Assembly (NCBI RefSeq): GCF_029531845.1
Contig: NZ_JAMBPV010000002.1
Span: 434,001-498,000 of the forward strand
Length of the DNA stretch: 64,000 nt
Direction of reading: 5' to 3'
Origin: Staphylococcus equorum
GTDB taxonomy: Bacteria > Bacillota > Bacilli > Staphylococcales > Staphylococcaceae
The position numbers and the translations under genes were made by a program. Below the pieces are notes generated by a model, which made no database searches, had not been told where the DNA came from, and saw only the letters and a program-made list of their open reading frames with translations. Shown in pieces: positions 1 through 9,247 of the stretch (position 1 is the first letter of the stretch; every line of letters begins with the position of its first letter).

Positions 1-213
1 CTCACTCATAATTATATAGTGCGTCAATACAGAATCAGTTTCATATTCTACAAACTGATTCAAATAATGATATAAACCAATTGCATTTGCACCAATCATT
101 GGTGTAAACAATCTATTTAAAATTTCTAGATGCTTACTGTTCAAATAGAAATTTCGTACAACAGTAAAATTATCATGTGGTCTCAAACCATAATCATATG
201 ATTGTAACCCCAT
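1..213 (-). CDS. dnaB: Replication initiation/membrane attachment protein DnaB, N-terminal 71 residues (truncated by window edge)
   Basis: The first 71 codons of a minus-strand gene that runs off the left edge without a stop. The protein begins MGLQSYDYGLRPHDNF and continues with a segment resembling the winged-helix start of Gram-positive DnaB, the helicase co-loader that works with DnaI and DnaD at oriC and at restarted forks. The ATG follows the nrdR stop codon without a spare base, so the two genes are surely co-transcribed and probably translationally coupled. The order nrdR-dnaB(-dnaI) is the usual one in staphylococci. The family call rests on the N-terminus and the neighbour only. Confidence 0.85.
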   Translation of the reverse strand, partial: MGLQSYDYGLRPHDNFTVVRNFYLNSKHLEILNRLFTPMIGANAIGLYHYLNQFVEYETDSVLTHYIIMSE

Positions 214-684
214 TTAAGAATCACTCCGTTTATTTCCAGCTAAAATACCTTGCATTGATTGTAATAGTTGATCTACATCCTTAAACTCTTTATATACAGA
301 TGCAAATCTTACATATGATACTTGGTCTACGTGCATGAGCAAATTCATCACATGTTCTCCAATTTCTCTTGAAGAAATTTCTGCATGTCCTTCATCACGT
401 AACTTCCATTCAACATTGTTCGTAATATCTTCTAATTGTTGATAACGTACCGGTCTTTTTTCACATGAACGAACCAATCCATTTAAAATCTTTTCACGTG
501 AAAATTGTTCACGCGTGCCATCTTTTTTTACCACAATCAGTGGTCTTTTTTCTATATGTTCAAAAGTTGTGAACCTCGTGTTACACTTTTCACATTCTCT
601 TCTACGTCGAATCGCATTAACTTCATCTGCATGTCTAGAGTCTACAACACGAGAATGAGTCGAATTACATTTCGGGCATTTCAT
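214..684 (-). CDS. nrdR: Transcriptional repressor NrdR
   Basis: NrdR is the zinc-finger and ATP-cone repressor that senses (d)ATP and shuts down ribonucleotide reductase genes by binding NrdR boxes. The 156-residue length is typical. The N-terminus MKCPKC with a second CEKC pair near residue 32 forms the four-cysteine zinc ribbon, and the central part (from about residue 46, [12 protein letters not shown]) is the ATP-cone. The start has a good ribosome-binding site (GAGAGGGTGAT). It leads the operon with dnaB. A TATAAT-like -10 lies at 718-723 on the minus strand, but I see no clear -35. Confidence 0.97.
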   Translation of the reverse strand: MKCPKCNSTHSRVVDSRHADEVNAIRRRRECEKCNTRFTTFEHIEKRPLIVVKKDGTREQFSREKILNGLVRSCEKRPVRYQQLEDITNNVEWKLRDEGHAEISSREIGEHVMNLLMHVDQVSYVRFASVYKEFKDVDQLLQSMQGILAGNKRSDS

Positions 685-921
685 CGAATTATCACCCTCT
701 CGTTTTGATTACTTATTATTATACTATAAATATGTATGTCACAAAAGAATCACTATGATACATAATAACAACTTAAACCTTTAAGGATTATATATCACTT
801 GCATGCCGAATATTGATAAAATTAAAATACTTACTGTGTCTCATTGACATTCAGCGTAACATGCTAAGTGATTTATTCATTGTCTTTCACTACAAACATT
901 TAGTATATAGGTTTAACTGAC
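685..921. other. Gene-free stretch between nrdR and the gapB terminator
   Basis: This AT-rich spacer holds the nrdR 5' region (possible minus-strand -10 TATAAT at 718-723). I see no convincing coding frame, RNA structure or repeat in the rest of it. Confidence 0.5.
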
Positions 922-978
922 AAAATGAAAACTCCTTTCAAAGTAAGCACTAGCAAAGTGCATCACTTCAAAAGGAGT
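922..978 (-). terminator. Intrinsic terminator of gapB
   Basis: Inverted arms at 931-944 and 965-978 (ACTCCTTT type) form a stem about 100 bases past the gapB stop. On the minus strand the second arm is followed by an interrupted T tract (TTTTCATTTTG). A short nested complementarity in the loop may lengthen the stem. Confidence 0.7.
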
Positions 979-1077
979 ATACATAATACTTTATATTATC
1001 ATTACGTACAATCAAGCTATTACGCCTTCTTAGAATTGAACCAAATAAATAATTATTAATTGCTATAACTGTTCACT

Positions 1078-2103
1078 TTAATTTGTAACTGCACCAACAT
1101 CATTTTTGAGTAGTTGACCTATTTGTTCAGCCACATCTACAACTCTGTTTGAATAGCCCCATTCGTTATCATACCACGCAATCACTTTGACTTTATTTTC
1201 TCCCATAACCATCGTACTTTGTGTATCAATAATTGCTGAATTTGGATTTGTATTAAAGTCCATGGATACTAAAGGTGCATCTTCAGTTGCAATCACACCG
1301 CCTAAATCATTATCTTTAAATGCTCGGTTAACTTGTTCAGCCGTTACATTTGTATCTAAATCAACAACTAAATCGACTAACGAAACATTCTTCGTTGGCA
1401 CTCTTAACGCCATGCCATGTAATTTGCCATCTAATTCAGGTATCACTTCTGTAAGTGCCTTTGCAGCACCTGTTGAAGTTGGAATAATACTTTCATTACA
1501 AGAACGCGCACGTCTTAAATCTTTATGCGGATTATCTATATTATTTTGATCATTCGTAATGGCATGAACCGTTGTCATCAAACCATTTTGTATACCAAAT
1601 TGATCATTTAATACTTTAGCAACCGGTCCAATACAATTTGTCGTACAGGAAGCATTGCTAAATATGTCATACTGTTCAATATCTAATTGATCGTTATTAA
1701 CGCCTTTGACAATCATTTGGACTTCTCCACCTTTAGATGGGCCAGTGAGCAATACTTTTTTAGCACCTGCATTGATATGTGCAACGGCTTTATCACCATG
1801 ATTAAATTTTCCTGTAGCCTCTATAACGATATCGATGTTCAGCGCTTCCCAAGGTAAGTGCTCAGGATTTCTTTCTGCTACAAGTTTGATTTCATGGCCA
1901 TCGACTTTGACCCCATTTTCTATAGGCTCTACTTTTAAATCATAAGCACCATGAGTTGTATCATAATTAATTAGGTGGGCAATTGTTTCCGGTGGGTAGC
2001 TCGCATTAATAGCTACTACATTTAAATCCTTATTTTTTAAAGCGATTCTTAATACCATTCTTCCTATTCTACCCATTCCATTAATTGCAATATTTGTCGT
2101 CAT
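1078..2103 (-). CDS. gapB: Glyceraldehyde-3-phosphate dehydrogenase, gluconeogenic type (GapB)
   Basis: A 341-residue GAPDH. It has the N-terminal Rossmann motif INGMGRIGRMVLR, the catalytic cysteine at about residue 153 in SNASCTTNCIGP, and the C-terminal WYDNEWGYSNRV segment. Staphylococci carry glycolytic gapA in the gapR-pgk-tpi operon and this second, NADP-preferring enzyme, which runs in the gluconeogenic direction. A stand-alone position between nrdR and coaE is typical for gapB. The gene is monocistronic, with its own terminator and an upstream cre-like palindrome, which fits glucose repression. The GapB rather than GapA call rests on context and sequence style, not on a biochemical signature. 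Confidence 0.93.
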   Translation of the reverse strand: MTTNIAINGMGRIGRMVLRIALKNKDLNVVAINASYPPETIAHLINYDTTHGAYDLKVEPIENGVKVDGHEIKLVAERNPEHLPWEALNIDIVIEATGKFNHGDKAVAHINAGAKKVLLTGPSKGGEVQMIVKGVNNDQLDIEQYDIFSNASCTTNCIGPVAKVLNDQFGIQNGLMTTVHAITNDQNNIDNPHKDLRRARSCNESIIPTSTGAAKALTEVIPELDGKLHGMALRVPTKNVSLVDLVVDLDTNVTAEQVNRAFKDNDLGGVIATEDAPLVSMDFNTNPNSAIIDTQSTMVMGENKVKVIAWYDNEWGYSNRVVDVAEQIGQLLKNDVGAVTN

Positions 2104-2143
2104 TCAAAGCACCCCTTGTTTTTGTGTTATACTTTATGGAAAT

Positions 2144-2180
2144 AGTATAACATAAATGAAAGTACAAGAAAGCGTTTTCT
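2144..2180 (-). promoter_or_regulatory. gapB promoter with overlapping cre-like site
   Basis: On the minus strand a TGT-TATACT extended -10 lies at 2144-2149, about 40 bases before the start codon. The 14-base palindrome AGAAAGCGTTTTCT at 2167-2180 resembles a CcpA cre and covers the expected -35 region. CcpA binding here would block RNA polymerase, as expected for a gluconeogenic gene. The outer bases depart from the TG...CA consensus, so the assignment is an inference. Confidence 0.6.
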
Positions 2181-2272
2181 AAAATAAATTTTAAAAATTT
2201 TAAAATCCCTTTACCTATGAGCTTAAAGAGACTTTTTCATAATAGGATTATCCTCATAATTTGAATTTATAT

Positions 2273-2314
2273 TAAAAAAATACCACCCAAACTTAAATTA
2301 TAAGTTGAGTAGTA
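2273..2314 (-). terminator. Intrinsic terminator of the polA-mutM-coaE operon
   Basis: The minus strand reads TACTACTCAACTTA, a short loop, TAAGTTTGGGTGGTA and then seven Ts. It lies about 90 bases past the coaE stop. Confidence 0.85.
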
Positions 2315-2402
2315 CTTTAGAATATACTTATTAAACCATACTAATGCATATGAAATCAACCATACTATAATCATCATTTGAAGACTCACTTAAAAAGTTG
2401 AT

Positions 2403-3026
2403 TTATTGCGCTTCTTCTTCAGTATCATTGTGAATATAACCTTCTTCTACAAGCAATTGTTCTAAGTTCTGTTTCAATTCTAATTTCGTGTCACGGTTAT
2501 CAATTTCATGATCCGCCATTCTACGTTTTTTATCAATTGAAATTTGGCTATAAACACGCGCTTTCGCATCTTCCATTGATAAATTATTACGTTCCATCAA
2601 TCTATCAATTTGTATGCTTTCAGAAGTGTATACTAACCAAACTTCATCAACAGTATCTTGTAGATCATTTTCAAATAATAATGGAATATCCATAATTACG
2701 TTATAACCTTGTTCAAGATACGCTTCTTTTTCTTTTTCCATGATATCTCTAACAATAGGATGAATAATTTGATTTAATTCCAATCTTTTCTCCGGATGAT
2801 TAAATATGACATCTCCTACATATGATCTATTCATATTGCCATCTTCATCTATCGCTTCTTCTCCAAATGCTTCTTTAACTTGCTCTAGCCCTTTGGTACC
2901 TTTTTCTACTGCTTGGCGTGATGCAACGTCCGCATCTACGACTTTAAAACCATGTACGGTTAATAATTCCGAAACACTAGATTTACCTGATGCGATACCA
3001 CCTGTTAGCCCTATAACTTTTGGCAT
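2403..3026 (-). CDS. coaE: Dephospho-CoA kinase
   Basis: CoaE phosphorylates the 3'-hydroxyl of dephospho-CoA, the last step of coenzyme A synthesis. The 207-residue protein has the P-loop [13 protein letters not shown] at residues 6-18, the DVASRQAV segment near 33 and the lid/NMP-binding elements (IPLLFEN) near 115. It is the third gene of the polA-mutM-coaE run, starting 15 bases after mutM. The C-terminal tail is acidic (EEEAQ) and seems unstructured. No anomalies were seen. Confidence 0.96.
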   Translation of the reverse strand: MPKVIGLTGGIASGKSSVSELLTVHGFKVVDADVASRQAVEKGTKGLEQVKEAFGEEAIDEDGNMNRSYVGDVIFNHPEKRLELNQIIHPIVRDIMEKEKEAYLEQGYNVIMDIPLLFENDLQDTVDEVWLVYTSESIQIDRLMERNNLSMEDAKARVYSQISIDKKRRMADHEIDNRDTKLELKQNLEQLLVEEGYIHNDTEEEAQ

Positions 3027-3041
3027 AATATCACTCTTCCT

Positions 3042-3914
3042 TTATTTTTGACATGTAGGACAGAAATGACTATTTCTCGTTGCGATAACTTGTGTTTCAA
3101 TATCACTTCCACATACCTTACATATCTTTTGTTTATAAACATTAAGATGTAGTTGCATCGTTCCTGTACTACCGTCTGCATGACGGTAATCAGATATGCT
3201 CGTTCCACCATATTTTATACCCGCTTCTAGCACTTCTCGAACATAATAAAATAATATTTCCCGTTCTTGCTTATTTAAATCTTTTGATAGACGCGCTGGG
3301 TGAATACCTGCTCTGAAAAGAGCTTCACACGCATAAATGTTTCCACAACCCGAAATGACTCGGTGATCTAAAATCATCTGCTTAATTGGTTTATTTTGGT
3401 ATAGTTTTTTATTAAACCATGATAAGTAATGTGGCATTGCTTCTTCACCAAACGGTTCTGGTGCAATTTCTAAAAATGATGGATATGCCTCAAACGATGG
3501 CACATTTCTAATTTCACCGAAGCGGCGAATATCAGAGTACACAAGCAATTTATCATTATTCAATTTAAATATAACATGCCAATGCTTACGATAATTTGGA
3601 ACACTAATATCTTCTATATTATCGACAACAAAGAAACCACCAGCCATACCAAGATGGCTAATGAGTATTCTTTCTTCACCGTTTTTCTCTAAATAGAAAA
3701 CGATATACTTACTTCTTCTATCTATATCATTAATCGTAAAATGCTCAGTAAAACGCCTAAAGGTATCTAATGCTAAACCTTTAATTATCGTTTCCCGTTG
3801 ATTTGCTTTACCTTCATGCACTTTGTCAGAAAAAGTAACTGATTCAATTGTTTGTCCTTTAACAAAAGGTTTAATACCTCTTTTTACATGTTCTACTTCT
3901 GGTAACTCAGGCAA
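3042..3914 (-). CDS. mutM: Formamidopyrimidine-DNA glycosylase
   Basis: MutM (Fpg) removes 8-oxoguanine and formamidopyrimidines from DNA and nicks the abasic site. After Met removal the catalytic Pro-Glu is present (PELPEVEHVKRG). The helix-two-turn-helix GCGNIYACEALF region follows at about residues 170-180. The C-terminal zinc finger has cysteine pairs in CKVCGSD and FCPTCQK. The length of 290 is normal. It sits between polA (15 bases upstream) and coaE, a grouping that combines repair polymerase and base-excision enzyme. Confidence 0.97.
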   Translation of the reverse strand: MPELPEVEHVKRGIKPFVKGQTIESVTFSDKVHEGKANQRETIIKGLALDTFRRFTEHFTINDIDRRSKYIVFYLEKNGEERILISHLGMAGGFFVVDNIEDISVPNYRKHWHVIFKLNNDKLLVYSDIRRFGEIRNVPSFEAYPSFLEIAPEPFGEEAMPHYLSWFNKKLYQNKPIKQMILDHRVISGCGNIYACEALFRAGIHPARLSKDLNKQEREILFYYVREVLEAGIKYGGTSISDYRHADGSTGTMQLHLNVYKQKICKVCGSDIETQVIATRNSHFCPTCQK

Positions 3915-3929
3915 TATAATACCCTCTTT

Positions 3930-6560
3930 CTATTTTGCATCGTACCATGTTTGACCATAGCTAGATTCAACTTTTAATGGTACGTCTAACTCTATCGCAT
4001 TGTCCATAATCTTTTCAATGAATTTTTCAAATGCTTCTACTTCTTCTTTAGGTACTTCAAAAATTAATTCATCATGCACTTGTAATAATAGTTGTGCGTG
4101 GAAATCGGTATCTTTAACTTCATTTGCAAAATTAACCATGGCTAATTTAATAATATCTGCGGCTGTTCCTTGAATTGGTGTATTCATTGCGGTTCTTTCT
4201 GCAAAACCTCTCAAATTAAAGTTACGACTTGTGATGTCTGGTATATATCTACGACGATGTAATAACGTTTCAACATAGCCTTGAGTTTTACAATCTTTAA
4301 CAATATCTTCCATATATTGTTTAACACCAGGGAAACTATCTAAATAGTCATCAATAAATTGTTTCGCTTGTTTTCTTGTTATGCCTAAACTTTGGCTTAA
4401 TCCATAATCACTTATACCATAGACAATTCCGAAATTCACTGCCTTCGCTTGTCTACGCATCGTGCTATCAACTTCATCTGGTTGCACATTGAATACTTTC
4501 ATAGCTGTAGCTGTGTGAATGTCTTCATCATTAATAAATGCTTGCTTCATACTTTCGTCTTGCGTGATGTGCGCTAATACTCTTAATTCAATTTGCGAGT
4601 AATCGGCTGCAAATATGACATTGTTTTCATCCGTAGATTTGAAAGCTTTTCTAATTTTTCTGCCCTCTTCTAAACGAACAGGTATATTTTGTAGGTTAGG
4701 ATCAATAGATGACAATCTACCAGTTTGTGCTAGCGTTTGGTTAAAGCGTGTATGGATACGATCATCCTCAGCAATTACTTTTTGCAAGCCTTCTACATAC
4801 GTAGACTGTAATTTAGCAAGTTGTCTATATTCAAGGATATGCTCAATAATAGGATGTTCACCTTGTAATTGTTCTAGAACATCTACTGCTGTAGAATAAC
4901 CTGTCTTAGTTTTTTTAATCACAGGTAACTCTAGTGTTTCAAATAATACAACACCTAGTTGTTTGGGTGAATTGATATTAAATGATTCTCCCGCAGCTTC
5001 ATGTATATTTTTTATTAATACATCTAATTTGGTTTGAATTTCTCTTTCCATTTCTTTTAAATCACTAGCAACTGTATAGATACCTGTTTCTTCCATTTCA
5101 CTTAAAATACGTGCCAATGGTAATTCTAAATCATATAGTAAATCTGTTTGGTTATATTCATTTAGTTGCTCTACCATTTTTGGTTTTGTCGCACTAATCG
5201 CTTCTATAATTGTTGCTACATGATGATTCAACACTTCATCTTCAGGCATATGCCTTTTTTTACCTTTACCATAAATTGCGATAGTTTGTTGTACATAATA
5301 TTGACCATAATTCGTAACTACTGAATTGACGTCGTCTATTGTACGTGAAGGATCAATAATATAACTTGCTAACATCACATCAAATACAATGTGCTTGATT
5401 GCAATATCTAATCTATGAGCCACGATATAGGATTTTTTAGCGTCGTAGACATTCTTTTCTGTAGTGCTATCTTCTAACCATGCAATAAGCGTTGGATGAT
5501 CATGCATCTTATGTGCATCAATAACAACATGATGTATGCCATCATATAAGGCGAATTTTAATATGTCATCTTTTAAGTAATTAGAACCATCTAGCTCAAA
5601 ATGTATGGATGCAGCAGTTAAGTTTTTAAAATCAACTTGTTCAAAATCACTTGCTATATTGATTTCCATTTCTTCAATACTCGAGCTACTGCCATCAACA
5701 TCTATTTGGTCTAGCAATTGTTTGAACTCTAATTTTTTAAACAAATCTATTTTATCGCTTGTATCTGGGTTTTCTTGTAACTTCGTCTCTTTTAAAGATA
5801 TTTCAATTGGACTTTCACAATTTATTGTCGCAAGTTCCTTACTCATTAAAGCATCATCTTTACTATTTTCAAGTTTCTCTTTTAATTTCTTACCAGAGAC
5901 TTCATCTAGGTGTTCATAAACATTTTCCACATTAGAAAATTGTTTCAATAATTTAATTGCTGTTTTTTCACCAACACCTGCAACGCCTGGAATATTATCT
6001 GAAGCGTCACCCATTAAGCCTTTCATATCAATAATTTGTTCTGGAACCAAACCATCATATTTTTCGGCAATAAATTCCGGAGTATAATGATCAACGTCTG
6101 TCACACCTTTTTTAGTGTAATAGATTGTCACATCGTCTGTAGCAAGTTGTGTTAAATCTCGGTCACCAGTTACGATAATCGTTTGGAATTTTTCTTCGTT
6201 TGCTTGTTTACTCAGCGTACCGATAATATCATCCGCTTCATAATTGTCTATCTCATAACGCTTAATTTGATAAGCATCTAATAATTGTCTGATATAAGGA
6301 AATTGTTCGCTTAATTCAGGTGGTGTTTTTTGACGTCCACCTTTATATTCACTATATTGTGAGTGTCTGAACGTTGTTTTTCCAGCATCGAATGCAACTA
6401 AGAAATGTGTAGGCTGTTCTTCTTTTATAATTTTTTCAAGCAACATCGCAAAACCATATACGGCATTAGTATGGATTCCTGCTTTATTTTGTAACAATGG
6501 TAAAGCATAAAAAGCTCTAAAGCTAAGACTGTTACCATCAACCAAGATTAATTTATTCAA
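3930..6560 (-). CDS. polA: DNA polymerase I
   Basis: PolA fills repair gaps and removes Okazaki primers. The protein is 876 residues from a TTG start (6558-6560) placed 8 bases after a strong GGAGG; upstream in-frame codons exist but would put that site inside the gene. The order is an N-terminal 5'-nuclease domain (about 1-290, VDGNSLSFRAFYALP, GLMGDASDNIPGVAGVG), a degenerate 3'-5' exonuclease domain (about 300-480) and the polymerase (AADYSQIELRVLAHI, QVHDELIFEVP). As in other low-GC Gram-positives the proofreading acidic residues seem to be lost, so the enzyme is probably not a proofreader. It heads polA-mutM-coaE. Confidence 0.96.
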   Translation of the reverse strand: MNKLILVDGNSLSFRAFYALPLLQNKAGIHTNAVYGFAMLLEKIIKEEQPTHFLVAFDAGKTTFRHSQYSEYKGGRQKTPPELSEQFPYIRQLLDAYQIKRYEIDNYEADDIIGTLSKQANEEKFQTIIVTGDRDLTQLATDDVTIYYTKKGVTDVDHYTPEFIAEKYDGLVPEQIIDMKGLMGDASDNIPGVAGVGEKTAIKLLKQFSNVENVYEHLDEVSGKKLKEKLENSKDDALMSKELATINCESPIEISLKETKLQENPDTSDKIDLFKKLEFKQLLDQIDVDGSSSSIEEMEINIASDFEQVDFKNLTAASIHFELDGSNYLKDDILKFALYDGIHHVVIDAHKMHDHPTLIAWLEDSTTEKNVYDAKKSYIVAHRLDIAIKHIVFDVMLASYIIDPSRTIDDVNSVVTNYGQYYVQQTIAIYGKGKKRHMPEDEVLNHHVATIIEAISATKPKMVEQLNEYNQTDLLYDLELPLARILSEMEETGIYTVASDLKEMEREIQTKLDVLIKNIHEAAGESFNINSPKQLGVVLFETLELPVIKKTKTGYSTAVDVLEQLQGEHPIIEHILEYRQLAKLQSTYVEGLQKVIAEDDRIHTRFNQTLAQTGRLSSIDPNLQNIPVRLEEGRKIRKAFKSTDENNVIFAADYSQIELRVLAHITQDESMKQAFINDEDIHTATAMKVFNVQPDEVDSTMRRQAKAVNFGIVYGISDYGLSQSLGITRKQAKQFIDDYLDSFPGVKQYMEDIVKDCKTQGYVETLLHRRRYIPDITSRNFNLRGFAERTAMNTPIQGTAADIIKLAMVNFANEVKDTDFHAQLLLQVHDELIFEVPKEEVEAFEKFIEKIMDNAIELDVPLKVESSYGQTWYDAK

Positions 6561-6656
6561 TGTTTTAACCTCCAACACATATTTACTTATCATTTTATCA
6601 TATATTATGACTCTATCTGTATTGATACGACATATCTTCTGTTTTTCATAATAATA

Positions 6657-6697
6657 TAAAAAGTCGACCTAACAACTTAAAGTTAATTAGATCGACT
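6657..6697 (-). terminator. Intrinsic terminator of phoPR
   Basis: The minus strand has AGTCGATCTAA and TTAGGTCGACT arms (6687-6697 and 6662-6672) followed by five Ts. It lies about 35 bases past the phoR stop and insulates phoPR from polA. Confidence 0.85.
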
Positions 6698-6733
6698 ATC
6701 TATTTAAAATTTCACAAGAATTGCTCATTTAAA

Positions 6734-8434
6734 CTATGCTTTATCTGTTTCAAAAAATGTAATCCTAAATGTTGAGCCTTCGTTTGGATGACTAATCACA
6801 TTGATTCTCCCATTATGAGCTTCCATAATATGTTTTGTAATAGACAATCCTAAGCCTGTGCCACCTGAATCTCTACTGCGTGCTTTATCTACTCTATAAA
6901 AACGTTCAAAAATATGTTTTTGATCTTCTTCACTTATACCAATACCAAAATCTTGTACTTCTAGTATACGTTTATTACTCTCTTTATATACACGAACAAT
7001 GACTTTATCCGATCGCTTAGAATAACTAATTGCGTTTGACAATAAATTGATTACAACTTGTGAAACTTTATCATTATTTGCATCAATGACAATATCAGGC
7101 GTCACTTCATTTATAATTGTTATCTCTTTACTTTCAGCAATCGTCTGCATGCTTTTAATCGTTATCTCAGCAATGTCAGACAAACTGATATATTCTGTTT
7201 CTATTTCAGATTGTTGCTCGACATGAGATAAATCTAGCAAATCAAACACTAAAGTTTCGATGCGATCAGATTCTTTAGAAATAATTTTTAAAAAATCATC
7301 TAATGCTTGTTCATCATTTTTCGCCCCATCTAGTAATGTCTCAGCAAATCCTTTTATTGAAGTAATGGGTGTCTTCAATTCATGCGATACATTCGCTACA
7401 AATTCACGACGCAAATTTTCAAGTTTCTTTAGATTTGTGATATCGTGCATAACAATGACCATACCATATAAATTTTTCTTTGTTTTCGACAAAATTGGTA
7501 CACAAGCAGTATCAAAATATTTCTGATGCACTTGATCTATGGTTAATTCGACTTGATCATAGATTGGTTTTTCTACTTTAAACGCATCAGCGATAAGTTT
7601 TTGAATTTTAACATCGATAAACTCAACATAACTTTTATGTTCTACTGCCTCTTCAGGCGTAAACAACTCATAATATGCTTTATTTGCTACAACAATTTCA
7701 CCATATTTATCAATCATTAATATGGAACTCGGAATACTTTCTACAGTTGTTTTTAGCCTATTGGATTGTAGCTTTTGCTTATGGTTTAAACGTTGTAAAC
7801 GTCTAGCTAATTCATTTGTAGTAACGAATAACTCTCTCGTCTCTTTTACGTTGCTCTCAGGCACTCTCACGTGATAATAGCCTTCAGCCAAAAGGTTCGT
7901 GGCATAAGTTACTTCATTAATAGGCCTAATATACGTTCTATTGATACTTCGCACTACAAAGAAAATAATTACTAAAACAATTAAACCAATTAAAGCAGTG
8001 TATTTCCACATTTCAATTTGTAATTGCAAGATTTCATTATTTACGCCGCTAATCAAAACGTCTTTATCTTTGATTGAAGTTTTGAATGTATATCTTCGAT
8101 CATCGGCTACTTTATCATAAATTAGTTTCGAAGGAATAGCTTCATTTTTTATATCTTCATTTATCTCAGTTCCTTGTTTTGTGGACAACAAGACATCGTT
8201 ACCTTTTTCAATGATTACAGTAAGTTTTTCACTTTCAGCAATATCTTTAATCTCAGCTATTTTATCATGGTTGTACAAACTAACGATATGCTCTGAACGA
8301 TGCTCTAGGTCACCTTCTTGACCTGTAGTAACCGTGTTATAAATAACATGTGTTATGATTGCGCCCAGCATAATAAAACTAATGATAACGATGGTACATA
8401 ATAAAAATAAAAGGCGGTGATGAAACTTCAACAT
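6734..8434 (-). CDS. phoR: Phosphate-starvation sensor histidine kinase PhoR
   Basis: A 566-residue membrane histidine kinase. The first membrane segment is at residues 8-31 and the second near 140-162, enclosing an extracellular sensor domain. HAMP (165-220), a cytoplasmic PAS domain (about 230-330), a HisKA domain with His351 in NVSHELKTP, and the HATPase_c domain (N box VVINLLSNA, G1 DFGIG, G2 GGTGLGLS) follow. It autophosphorylates and passes phosphate to PhoP. The ATG overlaps the phoP stop (TAATG), which implies translational coupling. Assignment to PhoR rather than WalK rests on operon structure and the neighbourhood beside polA and icd, conserved in staphylococci. Confidence 0.94.
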   Translation of the reverse strand: MLKFHHRLLFLLCTIVIISFIMLGAIITHVIYNTVTTGQEGDLEHRSEHIVSLYNHDKIAEIKDIAESEKLTVIIEKGNDVLLSTKQGTEINEDIKNEAIPSKLIYDKVADDRRYTFKTSIKDKDVLISGVNNEILQLQIEMWKYTALIGLIVLVIIFFVVRSINRTYIRPINEVTYATNLLAEGYYHVRVPESNVKETRELFVTTNELARRLQRLNHKQKLQSNRLKTTVESIPSSILMIDKYGEIVVANKAYYELFTPEEAVEHKSYVEFIDVKIQKLIADAFKVEKPIYDQVELTIDQVHQKYFDTACVPILSKTKKNLYGMVIVMHDITNLKKLENLRREFVANVSHELKTPITSIKGFAETLLDGAKNDEQALDDFLKIISKESDRIETLVFDLLDLSHVEQQSEIETEYISLSDIAEITIKSMQTIAESKEITIINEVTPDIVIDANNDKVSQVVINLLSNAISYSKRSDKVIVRVYKESNKRILEVQDFGIGISEEDQKHIFERFYRVDKARSRDSGGTGLGLSITKHIMEAHNGRINVISHPNEGSTFRITFFETDKA

Positions 8435-9144
8435 TAAACCTTAGGTCTCTCCAACTTATATCCTAAACCTCGCACTGTTTTGATAAGTTTAGGTTGTTTT
8501 GGATTTTCTTCTAATTTATCTCTTAAATGACTTATATGTACATCCACAATTCTAGAGTCACCCGCAAATTCATAGTTCCATACTGAATTTAACATATGTT
8601 CACGTGTGATTACTCTACCCTGTCTTTCGATAAGATATAATAACAGTTCAAATTCTTTTGGTGTTAATTCTAATAATTCATCTTCTCTATACACTTCAAA
8701 ATATTCTGGTCTAATTCTGATTGAGCCAATAACTATATCATCTTCATCATTTTCAATTTGAGCTGCTTCTGTGACCATCGCAGATCTTCTTAAAATAGCT
8801 TTAACCCTTGCTACTACTTCTCTTGGTGAAAATGGTTTAGTCATATAATCATCTGCACCAAGTTCTAATCCTAATACACGATCAAATTCATCATCTTTAG
8901 CTGTTAGCATTAAGATAGGTACAAGGTTTTTATCAGTACGAATTGTCTTACAAACTTCTATGCCATCTTTTTTTGGAAGCATGACATCTAACACAACTAA
9001 TTCGGGGTTTGTAGCATTAACCTTCTCCAATGCTTCTTCGCCATCATAAGCTACATCCACTATATATCCAGCTTGCTCTAAATTATATTTTAATAAGGTT
9101 ACGATTGATTGCTCATCATCTACTACAAGTACTTTTTGTGACAT
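8434..9144 (-). CDS. phoP: Phosphate response regulator PhoP
   Basis: An OmpR/PhoB-family regulator of 236 residues. The receiver domain (1-120) has the acidic pocket DDE at 9-11, phospho-acceptor Asp53 in VVLDVMLP and the conserved Lys in MTKPFSPRE. The winged-helix DNA-binding domain occupies about 135-233 (ELTPKEFELLLYL, RIVDVHISHLRDKLE). PhoP binds direct repeats of TT(A/C/T)A(C/T)A spaced by 5 bases. Such repeats occur upstream of this gene (9209-9236, 9348-9375) and before the phytase-like gene at 32308, suggesting autoregulation and a local target. The start has a GGAGG 7 bases before it. Confidence 0.95.
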   Translation of the reverse strand: MSQKVLVVDDEQSIVTLLKYNLEQAGYIVDVAYDGEEALEKVNATNPELVVLDVMLPKKDGIEVCKTIRTDKNLVPILMLTAKDDEFDRVLGLELGADDYMTKPFSPREVVARVKAILRRSAMVTEAAQIENDEDDIVIGSIRIRPEYFEVYREDELLELTPKEFELLLYLIERQGRVITREHMLNSVWNYEFAGDSRIVDVHISHLRDKLEENPKQPKLIKTVRGLGYKLERPKV

Positions 9145-9175
9145 AGTATACCTCCATATTTGTGTTTACAAATTA

Positions 9176-9181
9176 ATTATA
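9176..9181 (-). promoter_or_regulatory. Probable -10 element of phoPR
   Basis: A minus-strand TATAAT (GTTATAATTAA) lies 32 bases before the phoP start codon. The region where a -35 should be is a poor match, which is what an activator-dependent promoter would look like. Confidence 0.5.
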
Positions 9182-9208
9182 ACTTACATTTTAATAAAAA
9201 TAACATAC

Positions 9209-9236
9209 TTTAAATTCTTTTCACATAAATTTTACA
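9209..9236 (+). promoter_or_regulatory. Three PhoP-type half-sites upstream of phoP
   Basis: TTTAAA (9209), TTCACA (9220) and TTTACA (9231) recur at exactly 11-base intervals on the plus strand, 65-92 bases before the phoP start. A plus-strand TATAAT follows at 9242-9247, so the sites could also drive a rightward transcript. The match is to the Bacillus Pho-box consensus; function is inferred. Confidence 0.55.
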
Positions 9237-9247
9237 ATGACTATAAT

